A stretch of DNA of 64,000 nt from Chondrilla cf. caribensis (GCA_964020155.1 OZ026557.1:742501-806500), one strand, 5' to 3'; positions 1 through 22,055 are shown, counted from the stretch's first letter. Program-made: numbers and translations. The notes: generated by a model not told the origin, from the sequence alone.

Positions 1-480
1 TAGTTATTAAATTAGTGTACAAATTGAAAGGTCACCCAGCCACACACCTATGCCCAGCTTGGGAATGGTTTCATAAGTTAGTTTACCTCCCCAGCTAGGT
101 CTGGTAAAAATATAACATTGACACCCCCCATGAGCTATGCAAGAAAGTGCTTATAGTGTTTTCCCCCCATATACTCTCCCATACATTGAACAGCCCCATG
201 CGAGTATTGGGGGATGCCATATTCACTCAGTGATATGAGCGTGGGGATGCCAATATTGCTAGGGAATTTTCCTCGGGGGGTGCCAAAAACGGGGGATGTC
301 AAAATCAAAGAGACGCCGAGAGAATCTGTTCTTAGACTATAATCTGACCAATTAAAAACTCATTTTGCCAAGTATAAATGTGAGCACCTAAGTGATCTAT
401 GCAAGTAGCAAACAACTGTTGATCAATAATCTTTATCTGCTAGCTATGTTCTGATATCTCGTGGAGTTTGCTGAATAAAG
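1..480. other. Non-coding flank left of U6
   Basis: AT-rich sequence with no exon-like open frame and no repeat that I recognise. It lies downstream of the U6 terminator. I see nothing to annotate. Confidence 0.5.
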
Positions 481-483
481 AAA

Positions 484-533
484 AAAAATATGGAACGCTT
501 CACGAATTTGCGTGTCATCCTTGCGCAGGGGCC

Positions 534-575
<42 letters not shown>

Positions 576-590
576 CACCGAAGTGAGCAC
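484..590 (-). ncRNA. U6: U6 spliceosomal snRNA
   Basis: Read on the minus strand, this is a full-length U6 snRNA of about 107 nt, the catalytic RNA of the spliceosome. The ACAGAGA box, the AGC triad region, the telestem and the 3' internal stem-loop sequence all match the animal U6 that I know. The RNA ends in a run of eight T at 488-481, which is a Pol III terminator. The 5' hairpin differs from the vertebrate form by paired changes (a stem with AC-UUCG-GU in place of GC-UUCG-GC), so base pairing is kept. That argues for a functional gene rather than a retro-pseudogene. Only a weak A/T-rich TATA-like stretch lies 31-40 nt upstream (621-630), and I could not identify a PSE. Confidence 0.95.
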
Positions 591-796
591 ATCTATCGAT
601 GTCTTTGCCTGCTGTTTTGTCTTTTACTAACTTAGCCAACTTGTCTGCACGTTGATTAACTGATTCAATTATTCAATACAAATGCTAAATTTATTGGAAT
701 ACATGCCCATAACCTTTCATTCCATTTTAGTACCACTCTCTTGCTTTTTGATTCAATTGTAGCTATGTAGGACTGGGAATTGACTGTAATTTTTCA

Positions 797-1045
797 AATT
801 GATTAGAAGTATTAATCACCGGAAGTAACTAAGTGGGTGTAATCGGATACCACTGCCACTTTATTAGACTGAGTAGTCATCCAATAGATGTGAAGTGGAG
901 TCTATAGAGTCCTGTTCACCTTTCAGATACTTTCAAAGTAGCTACAAAATTGAACTCGTGGAGTCCAGGTTTTGGGTAAGAAAGGTATGGATGCTTTCCT
1001 GTTCTACTCACTTGATTACTTCCTGTGATTAATCAATTTACTTGC
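797..1045. mobile_element. MITE with inverted ends (ATTGATTA...TAATCAAT family)
   Basis: The ends are inverted copies of each other: ATTAATCACCGGAAGTAACT near 812 and its near complement near 1015-1035. The internal motif TTAGACTGAGTAGTCATC recurs at about 20174 and 25012, so this is a dispersed family. No transposase is visible. Non-autonomous DNA element. Confidence 0.6.
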
Positions 1046-1548
1046 ACTAGTAACGATAATCAGATTTGTGATGAAAAATCGATCGATTAATCCATTAATC
1101 GTCCCAGCTTATTAGCGTACAGCTATTACAAAAACATTACGCAAGGGACAGCTTAGGCACGTGAATCACATGACAAGCTGTTGCTATTTTTACTTCTGGT
1201 ACCGCCCACTTTCAATTACAGGTACTCCTCTTTTTCGCCGGGCGTATTGTACTGTGTATCCTTTCGAACATCGGTGAACTAAAGAGATAAAAATGTAAGT
1301 TTTTCACTCCTGTAGTACATTGTTTTCCCTGAAGATGTGTGTCAGGTGTTACTTGAATGTAAAGAGGTTCTTTTTTTGAAAATTGTCCTACTCTTGGGTG
1401 ATGTTCCAAAACTCGAAAAATTCCAAGACCAACTGCCATAACCTGCCTGCTACCTGGCCTATTGGTATACCTATTTTATCTACATTCGGTTTATGTACCT
1501 ACGTACAATCATTTGCTTATGGCTAACTTCTGTGAGAGTTGTTTCAGT

Positions 1549-1569
1549 GTGTGTGTGTGTGTGTGTGTG

Positions 1570-1628
<59 letters not shown>
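1549..1628. repeat. (GT)n microsatellite
   Basis: About 80 bp of nearly pure GT dinucleotide repeat, interrupted once near 1570. Open frames across it are low-complexity artefacts. Confidence 0.95.
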
Positions 1629-1629
<1 letters not shown>

Positions 1630-2068
1630 CCATGTGCATATCAACATTTCTGCTGTGTAGTTTTGGCCACAATGCCTTATCTTCTGTCCTATTTTGATGG
1701 GGAATTGCTACAACCCTCCCCCCCATACAGAGTATGTCTGCATATAACCCAGTATGACACATGACAACATCCAGTCTTCTCACAAATTGTGACCATACGG
1801 ATAAGCATAACATTCAGTTTCACAATGGTTGACTGGTAGCGTGTGTCTGGCTGTGTTCATGTGACAGGGACAACACTGTATTTGCAATATCAGCTCTGTT
1901 GTGTATTAGCATGTGGTTAACTGGTAGTGTGTGTCTGGCTGTATCTGGCAGTATGTGACAGAGACAACACTGTAGTTGCAATATCAGCTCTGTTGTGTAA
2001 TAGTACACCTTTTGATATTTATTACATAAAAAGTACATCTTCTGCAGTATAAACACCCTTTATGCATA

Positions 2069-2240
2069 TGTATGTATGTATGTATGTAGATACGTATGTA
2101 TATATGTGTGTATGTATGTATGTATGTATGTATGTATGTACGTACATACGTATGTATGTATGTATGTACGTATGTACGTATGTATGTATGTATGTATGTA
2201 CGTATGTACGTATGTATGTATGTATGTATGTACGTATGTA
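2069..2240. repeat. (TATG)n / (TACG)n tetranucleotide repeat
   Basis: A tract of TATG and TACG units, about 170 bp long. Short tracts of the same kind recur across the window, for example at 2862-2890. Confidence 0.9.
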
Positions 2241-2344
2241 GTAGTTATACCCCGTAGGCACATTCATTTACGCGGGCTGGTAGGCCTATCGATCGAGGTT
2301 TTCAACGAAGAGCAGCAAGAAGGCCTAATAACACTGCAGCAATC

Positions 2345-2730
2345 GTCGTTCATTTGGTAAATTTTATCCTCAGGCTCGTTTCAGCAAGTTTCCTCTTTCG
2401 TTCGGTAAAGTTAATACTCCTAGGCTCGTTGTTTTGGCAAGTTTCCTATTTCGTTCGTTCGTTCTGTAGATATTCTAAGGTTCGTTGTTTTGGCCAGTTT
2501 CCTATTTCGTTCGTTCGTTCATTCTGTAGATATCCTAAGGCTCTTGGTTTCGGCAAGTTTCCTCATTCGTTCAGTAAATATATTCCAAGGTTCGTGGGTT
2601 TGGCAAGTTTCCCTTGTTCGTTCGGAAAATATTCTGAGGCTTTTGGGTTTGGCGAGCTTCCTCGTTCGCTCGGTAAATATTCCGAGGCTCGTGGGTTCGG
2701 TGAGTTTCGTCGTTCGCTCAGTAACTAGCC
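2345..2730. repeat. Minisatellite, about 60-bp units
   Basis: Six to seven diverged copies of a unit of about 60 bp. Each contains a GTTTYGGCAAGTTTCCTCTT-like core followed by TTCGTTCGGTAAATATTC-like sequence. Two plus-strand frames stay open through the array because its period is close to a multiple of three. I do not regard them as genes. Confidence 0.8.
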
Positions 2731-3242
2731 AAAGCTTGTTAGATTAAATAATGCCACTTACAAAAACTGGGGTACATCACAAATGTACCCCAGTACATCG
2801 TGAATGTACTCCTGTCGGCGCTTTTGAAGTTGATTGAAAACGCCCACGCATCGGGGTACATGTATGTATGTATGTATGTATGTATGTATGCAGTCAGATC
2901 TCTTGGGCAGTGTGAAACCAACACGCTGCCCACTACCACGTACATACATACGTACATGCATATATAGTAATGTATGTACTGTACCACTCCTGGTACGTGG
3001 TGCTCACTCCCATATAAACCACTGTGTTGTTGTGAGTAGAGGTGATGGGACTGGAAAAGACTACCTTTATTGTGGGTTCAAACTGAATCCGTACAATATC
3101 AATACCATGTTGGTACTGTGTATGTACATATGAATGAATGAGGGGCATAATAATGTTATGGTGAATAGCAGAGGATGTACGTATCTGCTTACACACAGAA
3201 TGTATTTTGAAAATATGTATATGTACCTATATGTGGAAGAAT

Positions 3243-3392
3243 GTGTGCATGTGCGTACATTATGGGATGTAGGTACTTATGTACCTACTACGCCCATGTG
3301 CATGTAAGGGTGACGGTGTGCATGTGCGTACATTATGGGATGTAGGTACTTATGTACCTACCATGCCCATGTGCATGTAAGGGTGACGGTGT
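3243..3392. repeat. Tandem duplication, about 73-bp unit
   Basis: Two nearly identical head-to-tail copies, each running from GTGTGCATGTGCGTACATTA to AAGGGTGACGGTGT. Each unit contains its own small palindrome, GTAGGTACTTATGTACCTAC. Confidence 0.9.
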
Positions 3393-3714
3393 ACAATGTT
3401 GCTGGTACTCGTGTATGCGCACTATGGCTTGTCTCCACCTACATACTGAGCCTATGTATGTATACGTATGTATGTACATGTATAGCTACTGGTGTATAGT
3501 GTTATGTATGAAGATTCGTATCCTTTTGTATAGGCGTATCAAAGGCAAAAGTGTGCACATATGAGATACGTGCATACTTTCTCCGATATGTGCACACTTG
3601 CTGATCAATTGATTAATGCCACTCAGTTACCATAGCAACTGACCAATCGATTAATGTCACTTAGCTACCACAGCGCCCGCCGAGAATTAACACAGGGTCA
3701 CAACAGTAACCGTT

Positions 3715-3930
3715 AAAAGTACATTAGTAAAATTTAAGAGGAGTTTCTTTAAATCGTTAGTAGTTGTATGTTAGGGAAGCGTCCTTTTATCAGATATGTT
3801 TGACGAAAATAATCACTGCATAGCAATTTATTAAAATTAACAGTAGTCTTAGTAAAGTTTAAGAGGAGTTTCTGTAAATTGTTAGTAGTGGTTAGGGGAG
3901 CGTCTTTCTACAGGAGATATGTTCTCCTCA
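3715..3930. repeat. Imperfect direct repeat, about 110 bp
   Basis: Two diverged copies of a block containing TTTAAGAGGAGTTTCT and GTTAGTAGT, at about 3735 and 3858. No coding potential seen. Confidence 0.6.
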
Positions 3931-4179
3931 TCATCCTTTTAGCAGTGTGGGAGTGGAGGCTGTTCCTCCTGATAGAGCAGAGGTAGAGGTTGTTCCTCTT
4001 ATCTACGTGCTGGTTGAATATCGTTCTCGAGAACTTTCAAAAACTGGGCTTCTAACTCATCTATTGGTTGAAAATTATCCCAATCTGTAATTTGGTCTAT
4101 AAAACTAAAACAATCGGCACATTTGACGGAATCCATCGAGCAAATTGATACACAGCAGCAGTTTGAAAGGATACAAGCT

Positions 4180-4308
4180 AGTTATGTCCTTCCTAGGTGT
4201 GCTGCAGTGGATATATAATGCCTAATTGAATTCCTCAGGCTTCGGGTGAATTTTGAATTCAATTAGGCGCTATATATCCGCTACAGCACATCTAGGAAGG
4301 ACATAACT
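4180..4308. mobile_element. Foldback/MITE palindrome, 129 bp
   Basis: A nearly perfect hairpin. The arm starting AGTTATGTCCTTCCTAGGTG pairs with an arm ending CATCTAGGAAGGACATAACT, around a short loop near 4245. No target-site duplication is obvious. Confidence 0.8.
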
Positions 4309-4520
4309 ACTACATATGGGCATTATGGGTTGTAGTATGTACGTATATATGTACTGAAACCACTTTCCTATCTATGCCCATACAAGTGTATTCACAGAGT
4401 TGAGCACTTGTTTCTTTCAATGTGCTGTTTGTTTGAATGTGTTGTTTGTTTGTTTTTGTTGTTTGCTTTTACATGTTGTTCACATATTTCATGTTTGTTG
4501 TTCTTCCTATTCTCTCTCAG

Positions 4521-6517
<1,997 letters not shown>

Positions 6518-6790
6518 TTAAGGACTGTATTCTTCTTGATGCCTGCTTCCCACATAAGACCAGAACACATGTGTATTGTGTAACATTCCAGTATTATTGA
6601 GTACTACACTCTTAAATACCTGTATGCATGATTATGGTATGTCTGATTGTATATTGTTTATGAGATGCAATTATTGGCAGTAATAAAAGTGTATTATATA
6701 ATACGTAATATTATGCCTAATATTATAATACTATTATGGTTGTTATATTATGGAGTGTTACCAGTGCAGAAATTGAGGTGTACAGACATA

Positions 6791-7201
6791 CAGTGAATTC
6801 TCGTTAATCCACCACCGATTTATCCGCTGAACCTTTTAATCCGATGCAATTTCCCAGTACCAATATAATGCACAAGTAGATATACTTATGAATATCAAGT
6901 TTAATCCGCCAAACTTAAGCCTGTTAATCTACCATAATACCTTATAGTGGGAAATGTTCGCAAGACAAAATTTTCGTGGATGGCTCCAAACATGAAAATT
7001 TGTGGAAAAAATTTTCACGGATGCTGGCCACAGGCATGTGATAGGACAACGAGAATGCTTAATTTGTGGATTTTATTTTCGCAGATGTTAAGCCAACCGT
7101 GAAATCTGCGAATATTTTGTCCTTCAAAATTTCCCACTATACAGTATATTCTATATATTATATATGAAAACAAATTGCGGCGGATTAATGAGTATTCACT
7201 G
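6791..7201. mobile_element. Tc1/pogo-like MITE with TA target site
   Basis: Terminal inverted repeats: CAGTGAATTCTCGTTAATCC at the left, and at the right the complement of CAGTGAATACTCATTAATCC. Both are flanked by TA. No transposase remains. A second element (6945-7139) is nested inside. Confidence 0.85.
6945..7139. mobile_element. Nested palindromic MITE
   Basis: Inverted ends: GTGGGAAATGTTCGCAAGAC at the left, and at the right the complement of GTGGGAAATTTTGAAGGACA. It sits wholly within the element at 6791-7201, so it inserted later. Flanked by TATA. Confidence 0.75.
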
Positions 7202-7506
7202 TAGGTCTACCACTGTGGCTGGCTCTGGAGATGCTGAGGTGAGACAGATCTCCCTTGTCTTTGTTAAAGAAGCAGTCGGAATATCAAGAGCCACATTATT
7301 AGGCAAATCACAACATACATAATAATAAGGCGTACAATATTGATACACCAGTTGCATGGCTTGTGGACCTCATGATCAGCTTGCATGAGGTAAATACATA
7401 TTATGCATTCGTCACTACTAGGCCTGGTATAGTATTACTGTATATAATTATTATAATAATTATTAATGTATATTATTATGTATAATATGTACTATGTATT
7501 ACTACC

Positions 7507-9080
7507 AGGAGTGAACCCATACATCCGTATTTGAGCTCCAATGCATCATGTGGAGAGGCATTGGTGACCAGCAAAGAAAATCCAACATTTTTGGTGGTCA
7601 TCACGAGGCCTATAGCACACCCAGGAGGGTGTCCATGCATCCAAATTTGTGTTGATAAGTTTAATATGGACACTGGGCATACCCTGGTGACCAGGACAAG
7701 AATGAAAAATTACTTTAGTGATCACCACAAGTGGTAATACACTTACATTAGAATATACATGCAAAAGTATATGCATCATTATATGCCATATGGACACTGG
7801 GGAGAATTTTGGATCGGTAACCAAACGTATCTTGTTTGATATCAAAAGGACCGTAATACTACAAAGAGTGTGTTCGTGCATCTGTAATTGAGCTGTGATG
7901 CATTATGAGGACACTGGAGAGGTTTGTGGTGAACAGCAATAAAATTTGATAATTTGTGGTGGTCACCATGAGGCATATAGCACACCCAGAACAGTGTGCA
8001 TGCATCCAAATTTGTGTTGATAGGATTGATATATATGGACAATGGGTATCTCCTGGTGACCCACAATACAATTTATTAAGACCTGAGTGACCACCACAAG
8101 GCGTAATGCACTTATATTGGAATAGTATAATATACGCATCATTATATGTGTCATATGGACACTAATGAAAATTTTTCATCGGTGACAAAATGCATCTTTT
8201 TGGGTGTGTATGCATTCGAAATTGTGTTAGTGGGTTTGGCATGGACACTGGGCAGCCCTTGGTGACCAGTAACAGAATGTGAAATTACCTGCATGATATC
8301 ACCACAAGGCGTATCACGCTTATATTTGAATGTACATACAAAGTATATGCATTATTATAATATGTGGCATATAGACACAGGGGAGAACTTTGTTCGAAGA
8401 TAAAACATATATTTTTTGTTATCAGAAGGACTGTAATTGTTCCAGAAGTGTGTCCGTGTATTCTTATTTGAGCTATGTTTCACCATGTGCACACAAGAGA
8501 GGCCGCGGTGATAAGCAATAAAATTTGACATTTTTATGCTTGTCTCCACGAGGTCTATAGCACACTCAGGACAGTCTGCATGCATCCGAAATTCTATTGG
8601 TGAGCTTGGCATGGACTCTGGGCAGCCCTTGGTAACCAGCAATGGAATGTTAAGTTACTCGAGTGATCACCACAAGGCGTATTACACTTATATTGGAATG
8701 TATATACAAAAGTATATGCATTATTATGTGACATATGGACACTGGGGAGAATTTATGATCAACAACAAAATGCAACTTTTGTTATCAGAAGGACTGTACT
8801 AGTTCCAGGAGTGTGTCCATGCATTTGCCTATGAGCTATGATGCATCACGTGCACACAAGAGGGGCTGCGGTGACAAGCGATAGAATCTGACATTTTTGC
8901 TTGTCACCACAAGGCATATAGCACACTCAGGACAGTATGTATGCATCCGATATTCTATTAGTGAGTTTGGCATGGACGCTGGACAGCCCTTGGTGACCAG
9001 CAACGGAATGTTAAATTACCTGTGTGATCACCACGAGGCGTATTACGCTTATATTGGAATGTACATACAAATATATATAT
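7507..9080. repeat. Tandem repeat array, units of about 330-360 bp
   Basis: Four to five diverged units. Each carries, in order, a GTGTGTCCATGCAT-like block, a GTGACCAGCAAYRRAATG block, GATCACCACAAGGCGTATTA and CATATGGACACTGGGGAGAA. Units start near 7507, 7866, 8200 (partial), 8450 and 8800. Short open frames on both strands repeat with the units and look non-coding. A further fragment lies at about 9750-9835. Confidence 0.8.
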
Positions 9081-9084
9081 TATA

Positions 9085-9665
9085 TAAAATTATATATTTT
9101 TTCAATGCATGGGAGAGTATAGGAGAAGAAATGCTAAGCACCTATTTGTATAGATCATGGGAAAGGAGGTGTGTCGACCTGATATTCTCACCAGACCTAA
9201 TCGGGGACATAAACTGACTTATGAAACAATTCCCATCTCCATATGTGGCCCGTAACCCTTCCTACATTCAGAGGTGCTTAATATTTTTCGAAGTATGGGA
9301 GTGTATATGAGAAACACAATGCTAAGCACCTTTTTTATAGTTCATGGTAGAGGGGGCGTGTCAACCTGATATTTTTATCAGACCTAACTGGGGACATGAA
9401 CTAACTTATGAAACAATTCCAATCTCCCTGCGTGGCTCGTAACCATAGCTACTTTTGGAGGTGAAGAATATTTTTTCAATGTATGGGAGTGTATAGGATA
9501 AAAAGACGTCAAGCACCTTTTTGCATAACTCATGGGAATGAGGGTGTGTCAACTTGATATTTGTACCGGACCTAGCTGATGGCATGAACTAAATGCTGAA
9601 ACACTTCTTATCTCTGTACATGGCCCATAACCTTACCTACATTTGGAGGTGCTTAAAAATTATTT
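9085..9665. repeat. Tandem repeat array, about 190-bp units (x3)
   Basis: Three head-to-tail units. Each starts near TTTTTCAATGCATGGGAGAG and contains an AGACCTAAYYGGGGACATRA-like block and TACATTTGGAGGTGCTTA. It abuts the previous array but has a different unit. Confidence 0.8.
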
Positions 9666-10009
9666 TAATGTATGTATATTATGCCTATCATTGGATATAT
9701 TTATATACATACGCAGAATAAATAAGTATAATACATTATCATACGTATATGTGTCATATGGCTGGCACTGGGGAGAATTTCTGATTGGCAACCAAACATA
9801 TCTTGTTTGATATCAGAAGGACCGTATATTATAAAACCAATAGCTAATAATATTTGTACATAATATGCATGACATATGTATATTATAATATACCTACTAT
9901 TGATATTAATTGTGCAACTGTATTATGTTTTAAAGTATGCATTGTGTGATTGACATTATTATTTTGTCTAGTATCCACTTGATTAATTATAAATTATAGC
10001 CATAACTAC

Positions 10010-10053
<44 letters not shown>

Positions 10054-10560
10054 TCTTGCGTGATCTTGGCCGTAGATTGAAGTCCTCTACCGGAGAGCCA
10101 CAGTCATTCACTTACATGTTACAGTGACTCTCCGTGGCAATCCAGTTGGGGAACACTTCATCTGTGCTGGGCACTTTGGAACAGCCAAATCTCCAATGTA
10201 TCGATTGAATTAATCAATTATTTACCATTATTATTTAATCATAATAATAATTATTATTGTTATTGTTATTATTATTATTATTATATTTATTTTGATTAGT
10301 TGTAAATATGTGTATTCTACTTAATTGTAAATATGTATGTTATATTTAATTTATGTAACATGTATAATATTTAATTGTACATAGGTGTATAATAATTATT
10401 TTAATTTTATCATTACTCATTTTTATATCACCACCACCCATCATAATAATATAATAATAATAATAATAATATTTACGTACATAGAATATTAAACACAGTA
10501 AAATACTTGGCCCTGTTGGAAATGTACAGGTTTAGTGTTTGAACACTGAAACATGAGTGA
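10010..10560. repeat. AT-rich spacer with (ATA)n tracts
   Basis: Trinucleotide ATA/AAT tracts at 10017-10052 and about 10250-10283, separated by AT-rich sequence. From about 10480 onward the sequence matches the duplicated block at about 56390. No gene seen. Confidence 0.7.
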
Positions 10561-10674
10561 ATTTAATACTTCACAGTCAATATTCAACATTTGTGGATAG
10601 TACTATGATATACACACATAATAATAGTATTACATTGTATAAAAGCACCTATAACTTAGGTTAACAACTTGCTG

Positions 10675-18885
<8,211 letters not shown>

Positions 18886-18909
18886 TTTAGATGTACACGC
18901 TTGGGACAT

Positions 18910-18919
18910 GGGACTTCCC
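18910..18919. promoter_or_regulatory. NF-kappaB-like site upstream of NLR-A
   Basis: GGGACTTCCC fits the kappaB consensus GGGRNNYYCC at all ten positions. It lies 24 bp upstream of the predicted start codon (18885). The same core lies 30 bp upstream of NLR-B, inside a shared ATGGGACTTCCCC. Confidence 0.6.
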
Positions 18920-19118
18920 CGCCTATAACCAAACTTGCAACCATGGATATTCGTATCCATGATGCAACCGATCGTGAACGTGGTGGTAGGAGGTCCATTC
19001 GAATGCATGGCAATCTATCGCTATACATATATAGCTACAGGCTAATTATAAGTATCCAAATCATTTGCACAACATAAACAGTAGCCAAACATGCCAGTAT
19101 ATACTTAAAAAATTATAC

Positions 19119-19171
<53 letters not shown>

Positions 19172-19174
<3 letters not shown>

Positions 19175-19689
19175 GGCCGTAGCCACCGGTCCGGTTGGTA
19201 CGGTTTCAACTGGACCACTTTTCAGGGCAGTATCAAAAAATAAATATTTCTAAAAAAAACTTTTCCTTTGTTACTAAGGGGGAAAACAATATCGAATTGC
19301 ACTTGAATCACTTGGGCGTCTCTTTTAGGATCAGGAGGACCTTCACTGAAGTTATTACCTTCATAGATGTCGTTGCACTCGAATTCTAGCCCAATTCCTA
19401 ATCCTGGTGTTTTGAAATCAGCCATCTTTTTAGCATTGTATAAATTACAATATAAATTCACTGTTGCAGTTATGCATAGGAATCTATATATTTTATATAG
19501 ATAATAATATAATTCCTATTCCTATTATAATACATTATTATCAAATAAATTGGCATCAAGGACTACCTCTGAAGGTCTAAAATCCAAAATTTTCCTGGGG
19601 GGCATGCCCTCAGTCCCCCTTACATTGTGCCTCACCATGTCTACATATTATGTAAACCGGATCACTTCACATTTGATGGCTACGGCCCT

Positions 19690-19690
<1 letters not shown>
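19172..19690 (-). mobile_element. hAT-like non-autonomous element, copy 1
   Basis: The ends are inverted CAGGGCCGTAGCCA and TGGCTACGGCCCTG. The element sits inside a (GT)n tract, so its target-site duplication cannot be told from the repeat. It carries an ORF on the minus strand (19461-19222), shared with copy 2. The CAGGG ends resemble hAT-type elements, but the assignment is tentative. Confidence 0.8.
19222..19461 (-). CDS. Small ORF carried by the hAT-like element (copy 1)
   Basis: A 79-codon frame starting MNLYCNLYNAKKMADF. Copy 2 (22297-22551) keeps the same frame with mostly conservative changes. I do not recognise the protein, and it is not transposase-like. It could be a captured exon or a chance frame. 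Confidence 0.35.
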   Translation of the reverse strand: MNLYCNLYNAKKMADFKTPGLGIGLEFECNDIYEGNNFSEGPPDPKRDAQVIQVQFDIVFPLSNKGKVFFRNIYFLILP

Positions 19691-19752
<62 letters not shown>

Positions 19753-19816
19753 TGTCTGTCTGTCTTTGTGTGTTTATGTGTGTGTGTGTGTGTGGTGTCT
19801 GTCTGTCTGTGTGTTT

Positions 19817-19880
<64 letters not shown>
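19691..19880. repeat. (GT)n microsatellite flanking the hAT-like element
   Basis: GT repeat interrupted by TGTCTGTCTGTC blocks. It continues the tract at 19122-19171 that was split by the insertion. Confidence 0.95.
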
Positions 19881-19882
<2 letters not shown>

Positions 19883-19965
19883 ATGCGTGTATGTGTCTGT
19901 AATATCCTTGCCAAGCAAACATCTCTTAAGAGTCTTAACCTTGAGTTCTAGGATCCATTGTTGTC

Positions 19966-20484
19966 TATCACAGGCATGAGACACAACAGGGCAACACTGA
20001 GTTAACCATTAGACAATGATTACTGTGTCAGTCTTGAACACTTATTTGGTATAGGTTGCTATCTGGAAGAGTCCTTCTTTGCCAATGACCCCATGCAGAA
20101 TCAGCTGATTGATTAATTACTTTATCACTGAAAGTAATTAAGTGGGCCTAACCAGGAACCACTCCCACTTTATTAGACTGAGTAGTCATCTATTAGACGT
20201 GATGCAAATTGATAGTCTTCATATTACAAATAGTGGACTACCATCATATTAGACTACCATCGCATTGTACCATCATCACATTGGGATGTAATCACATTGG
20301 ACTAATATCATCCTTTGCAACAACAACAATGTATGTTATACTGTAGTAACAAACATACCAAGATATTTTGGGTCAGTCCTAGGTTGTTCTCTCTTCCCTG
20401 ATGAATTTGTCTACATAGGAAGATAAGGAAGAGGAACATGTAAGCACATAATGGAGAAGATATTCAACTAAGAAACTGGACACA
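19966..20484. repeat. Segmental duplicate of 24833-25362
   Basis: Co-linear with 24833-25362, from CATCACAGGCATGAGACA-like sequence at the left to ATATTCAACTAAGAAACTGG at the right, with small indels. The block carries a linker exon of the CARD-DEATH gene. The DEATH exon that follows the original has no counterpart here. Confidence 0.85.
20359..20410 (-). pseudogene. Orphan copy of the CARD-DEATH linker exon
   Basis: A 52-nt exon-like block with intact acceptor (CTATGTAG) and donor (GTATGT). It has the same entry and exit phase as the intact linker exon at 25291-25216 but is 24 nt shorter. It encodes TNSSGKREQPRTDPKYL. With no DEATH exon downstream, it is probably a relic of a partial gene duplication. 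Confidence 0.5.
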
Positions 20485-21640
20485 GTTAGAGACTAGCTGG
20501 TAAATATTCTACATGCTTCGCTGAAAGTATAGTGTCTACAGCAAAGGTTCTTTTGAACCTGAAAAAGAGATTCAAGTACTTCGATTGCAGGGTGGGCTGA
20601 GGTGAGGAGAGGTGGCACCTACATGGGTTTTAACTCAAACTGTAGCAATGATGTGTGTGGGGTATCCATGAAAACCAGTCACTTTAGAGCAAGTGGACAA
20701 GGAATAACTGTCCTGAACAGCTACATACATAAATGCGTGATATGTTAGTTTAAAGTTTGCTCAAGGGACCATACTACAGTGGAGTTTGTGGCATTCAATT
20801 TTTAACACCTCGATCGATTGTGCAAGAGTCACACAGACAGCTACTGAGCCATTTCTTGATTGTGATTCAGGTCCAAATTTTGTTCAATCTTTTCTGCAGC
20901 ACAACGCTGTATCACACAACTATCGAAATTGGAGTAGCTGATACAAAATGCTATGTGCAATGATATAGCTACGAAGCCCGGATTGATCAGCGAAGGAGAA
21001 GTTCATAGCGCAATGTGTCAACATGACATGTGTGAGTCTACTCTCCAGTCCATCTGTTGGAAACACTCATGTTCTAACATTACAATATCCTGATCATATG
21101 TGCCGGCTTCAAGCGATTCAAATGTATTCTCTGGTAACATAATACTGTGGAATTGGAACTATCCAACCAACCCTTACAAGTGAGGAGGGAGGATCATTCC
21201 CTGATATATGTATCCATGTGAGATTCCCAAATCACAAGGATGGTGATTATCAGCCTAACCTTTTGCCTAAAAACCAAACATCAGTACAATTAAGCATGAC
21301 ATTGTCTTAGATCCAACTTGTGACCTATTCAGCCAGACTGTGATAAGGTTTAGTTGTGCATAGCCCAGACCCATTCTCGCACCAATTTTAAATTAATTGG
21401 GACTTTGTCTCAGTGAGAAAGTGTCTAGTCTCATCCCATATTTCTGTACTGCGTGCCAAAGCAGATTGTGGAATGCTTTGCAATGGTTGCAAACCTAACG
21501 GCTTTGGAAGTGTAGGTTGACTCTTATTTGGTATGTCAATGCAAGATTTCCAACCAACAGCACTTTGTCAAAGATAGGCACTATATGCTTCACTAGCTGT
21601 TGTGTGCATGAGCAGATTTTCCACCTTAAAATATGCAGTA
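20485..21640. other. Non-coding spacer
   Basis: No exon with a convincing frame and splice sites, and no repeat that I recognise. A 68-codon plus-strand frame (20757-20963) has no supporting features. Confidence 0.4.
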
Positions 21641-21817
21641 CAGTGGGACCTCTCTATCACAAACCTCTGAAAATGTGAAAACCTCTGTAATAAGAACACC
21701 ATTCTTTGTCCCAGTGTAGTACTGTAGTGTACTAAGTGACCTCTGAATTGAGGAAACCTCTTTATTAAGAACTAAAATTAAGGTCCCAAAGTGTCCTTAA
21801 TAGAGGGGTTCCAGTGT
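21641..21817. mobile_element. MITE, CAGTGGGACCTCTCTAT family (copy 1)
   Basis: Inverted ends: CAGTGGGACCTCTCTAT, and the complement of CACTGGAACCCCTCTATT. Related copies lie at 45828-45984, 55433-55607 and, as a half copy, at 35020-35089. Tigger/pogo-like by its ends and TA flanks. Confidence 0.8.
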
Positions 21818-22055
21818 AACAGTTACTACATGGTTTATAGGGTGTGCTGGTTTAGTGACCAATCCCGAAGACAAGGACAGTAACGCCATATGCCCTGTAC
21901 AAACCATGATATATCATTATGATAAGTAGCTTATTGCAAAAAGGGGGTTTACCCTTGCATAATTGTTTGCATAATCAAGGATCATCCATTGCTATGACTA
22001 ATTCGTGAAAGTGTGGGGCTTGCTCAGGCTTGTCCCAATAACACACAATGGATAA

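Noticed and set aside
1212..1439. A 75-codon minus-strand frame starting MAVGLGIFRVLEHH
   Set aside because: It could be a first exon, but I found no matching downstream exon and no family resemblance.
2354..2747. Open frames through the 2.3-2.7 kb repeat
   Set aside because: The frame stays open because of the period of the minisatellite. Both overlapping frames show the same repeat.
7507..9080. CRISPR-like spacing of repeats
   Set aside because: Units are about 340 bp with diverged whole-unit similarity, with no short repeat plus unique spacer, in an animal genome.
20757..20963. A 68-codon plus-strand frame
   Set aside because: No splice context, no domain, no conservation in the related segments.
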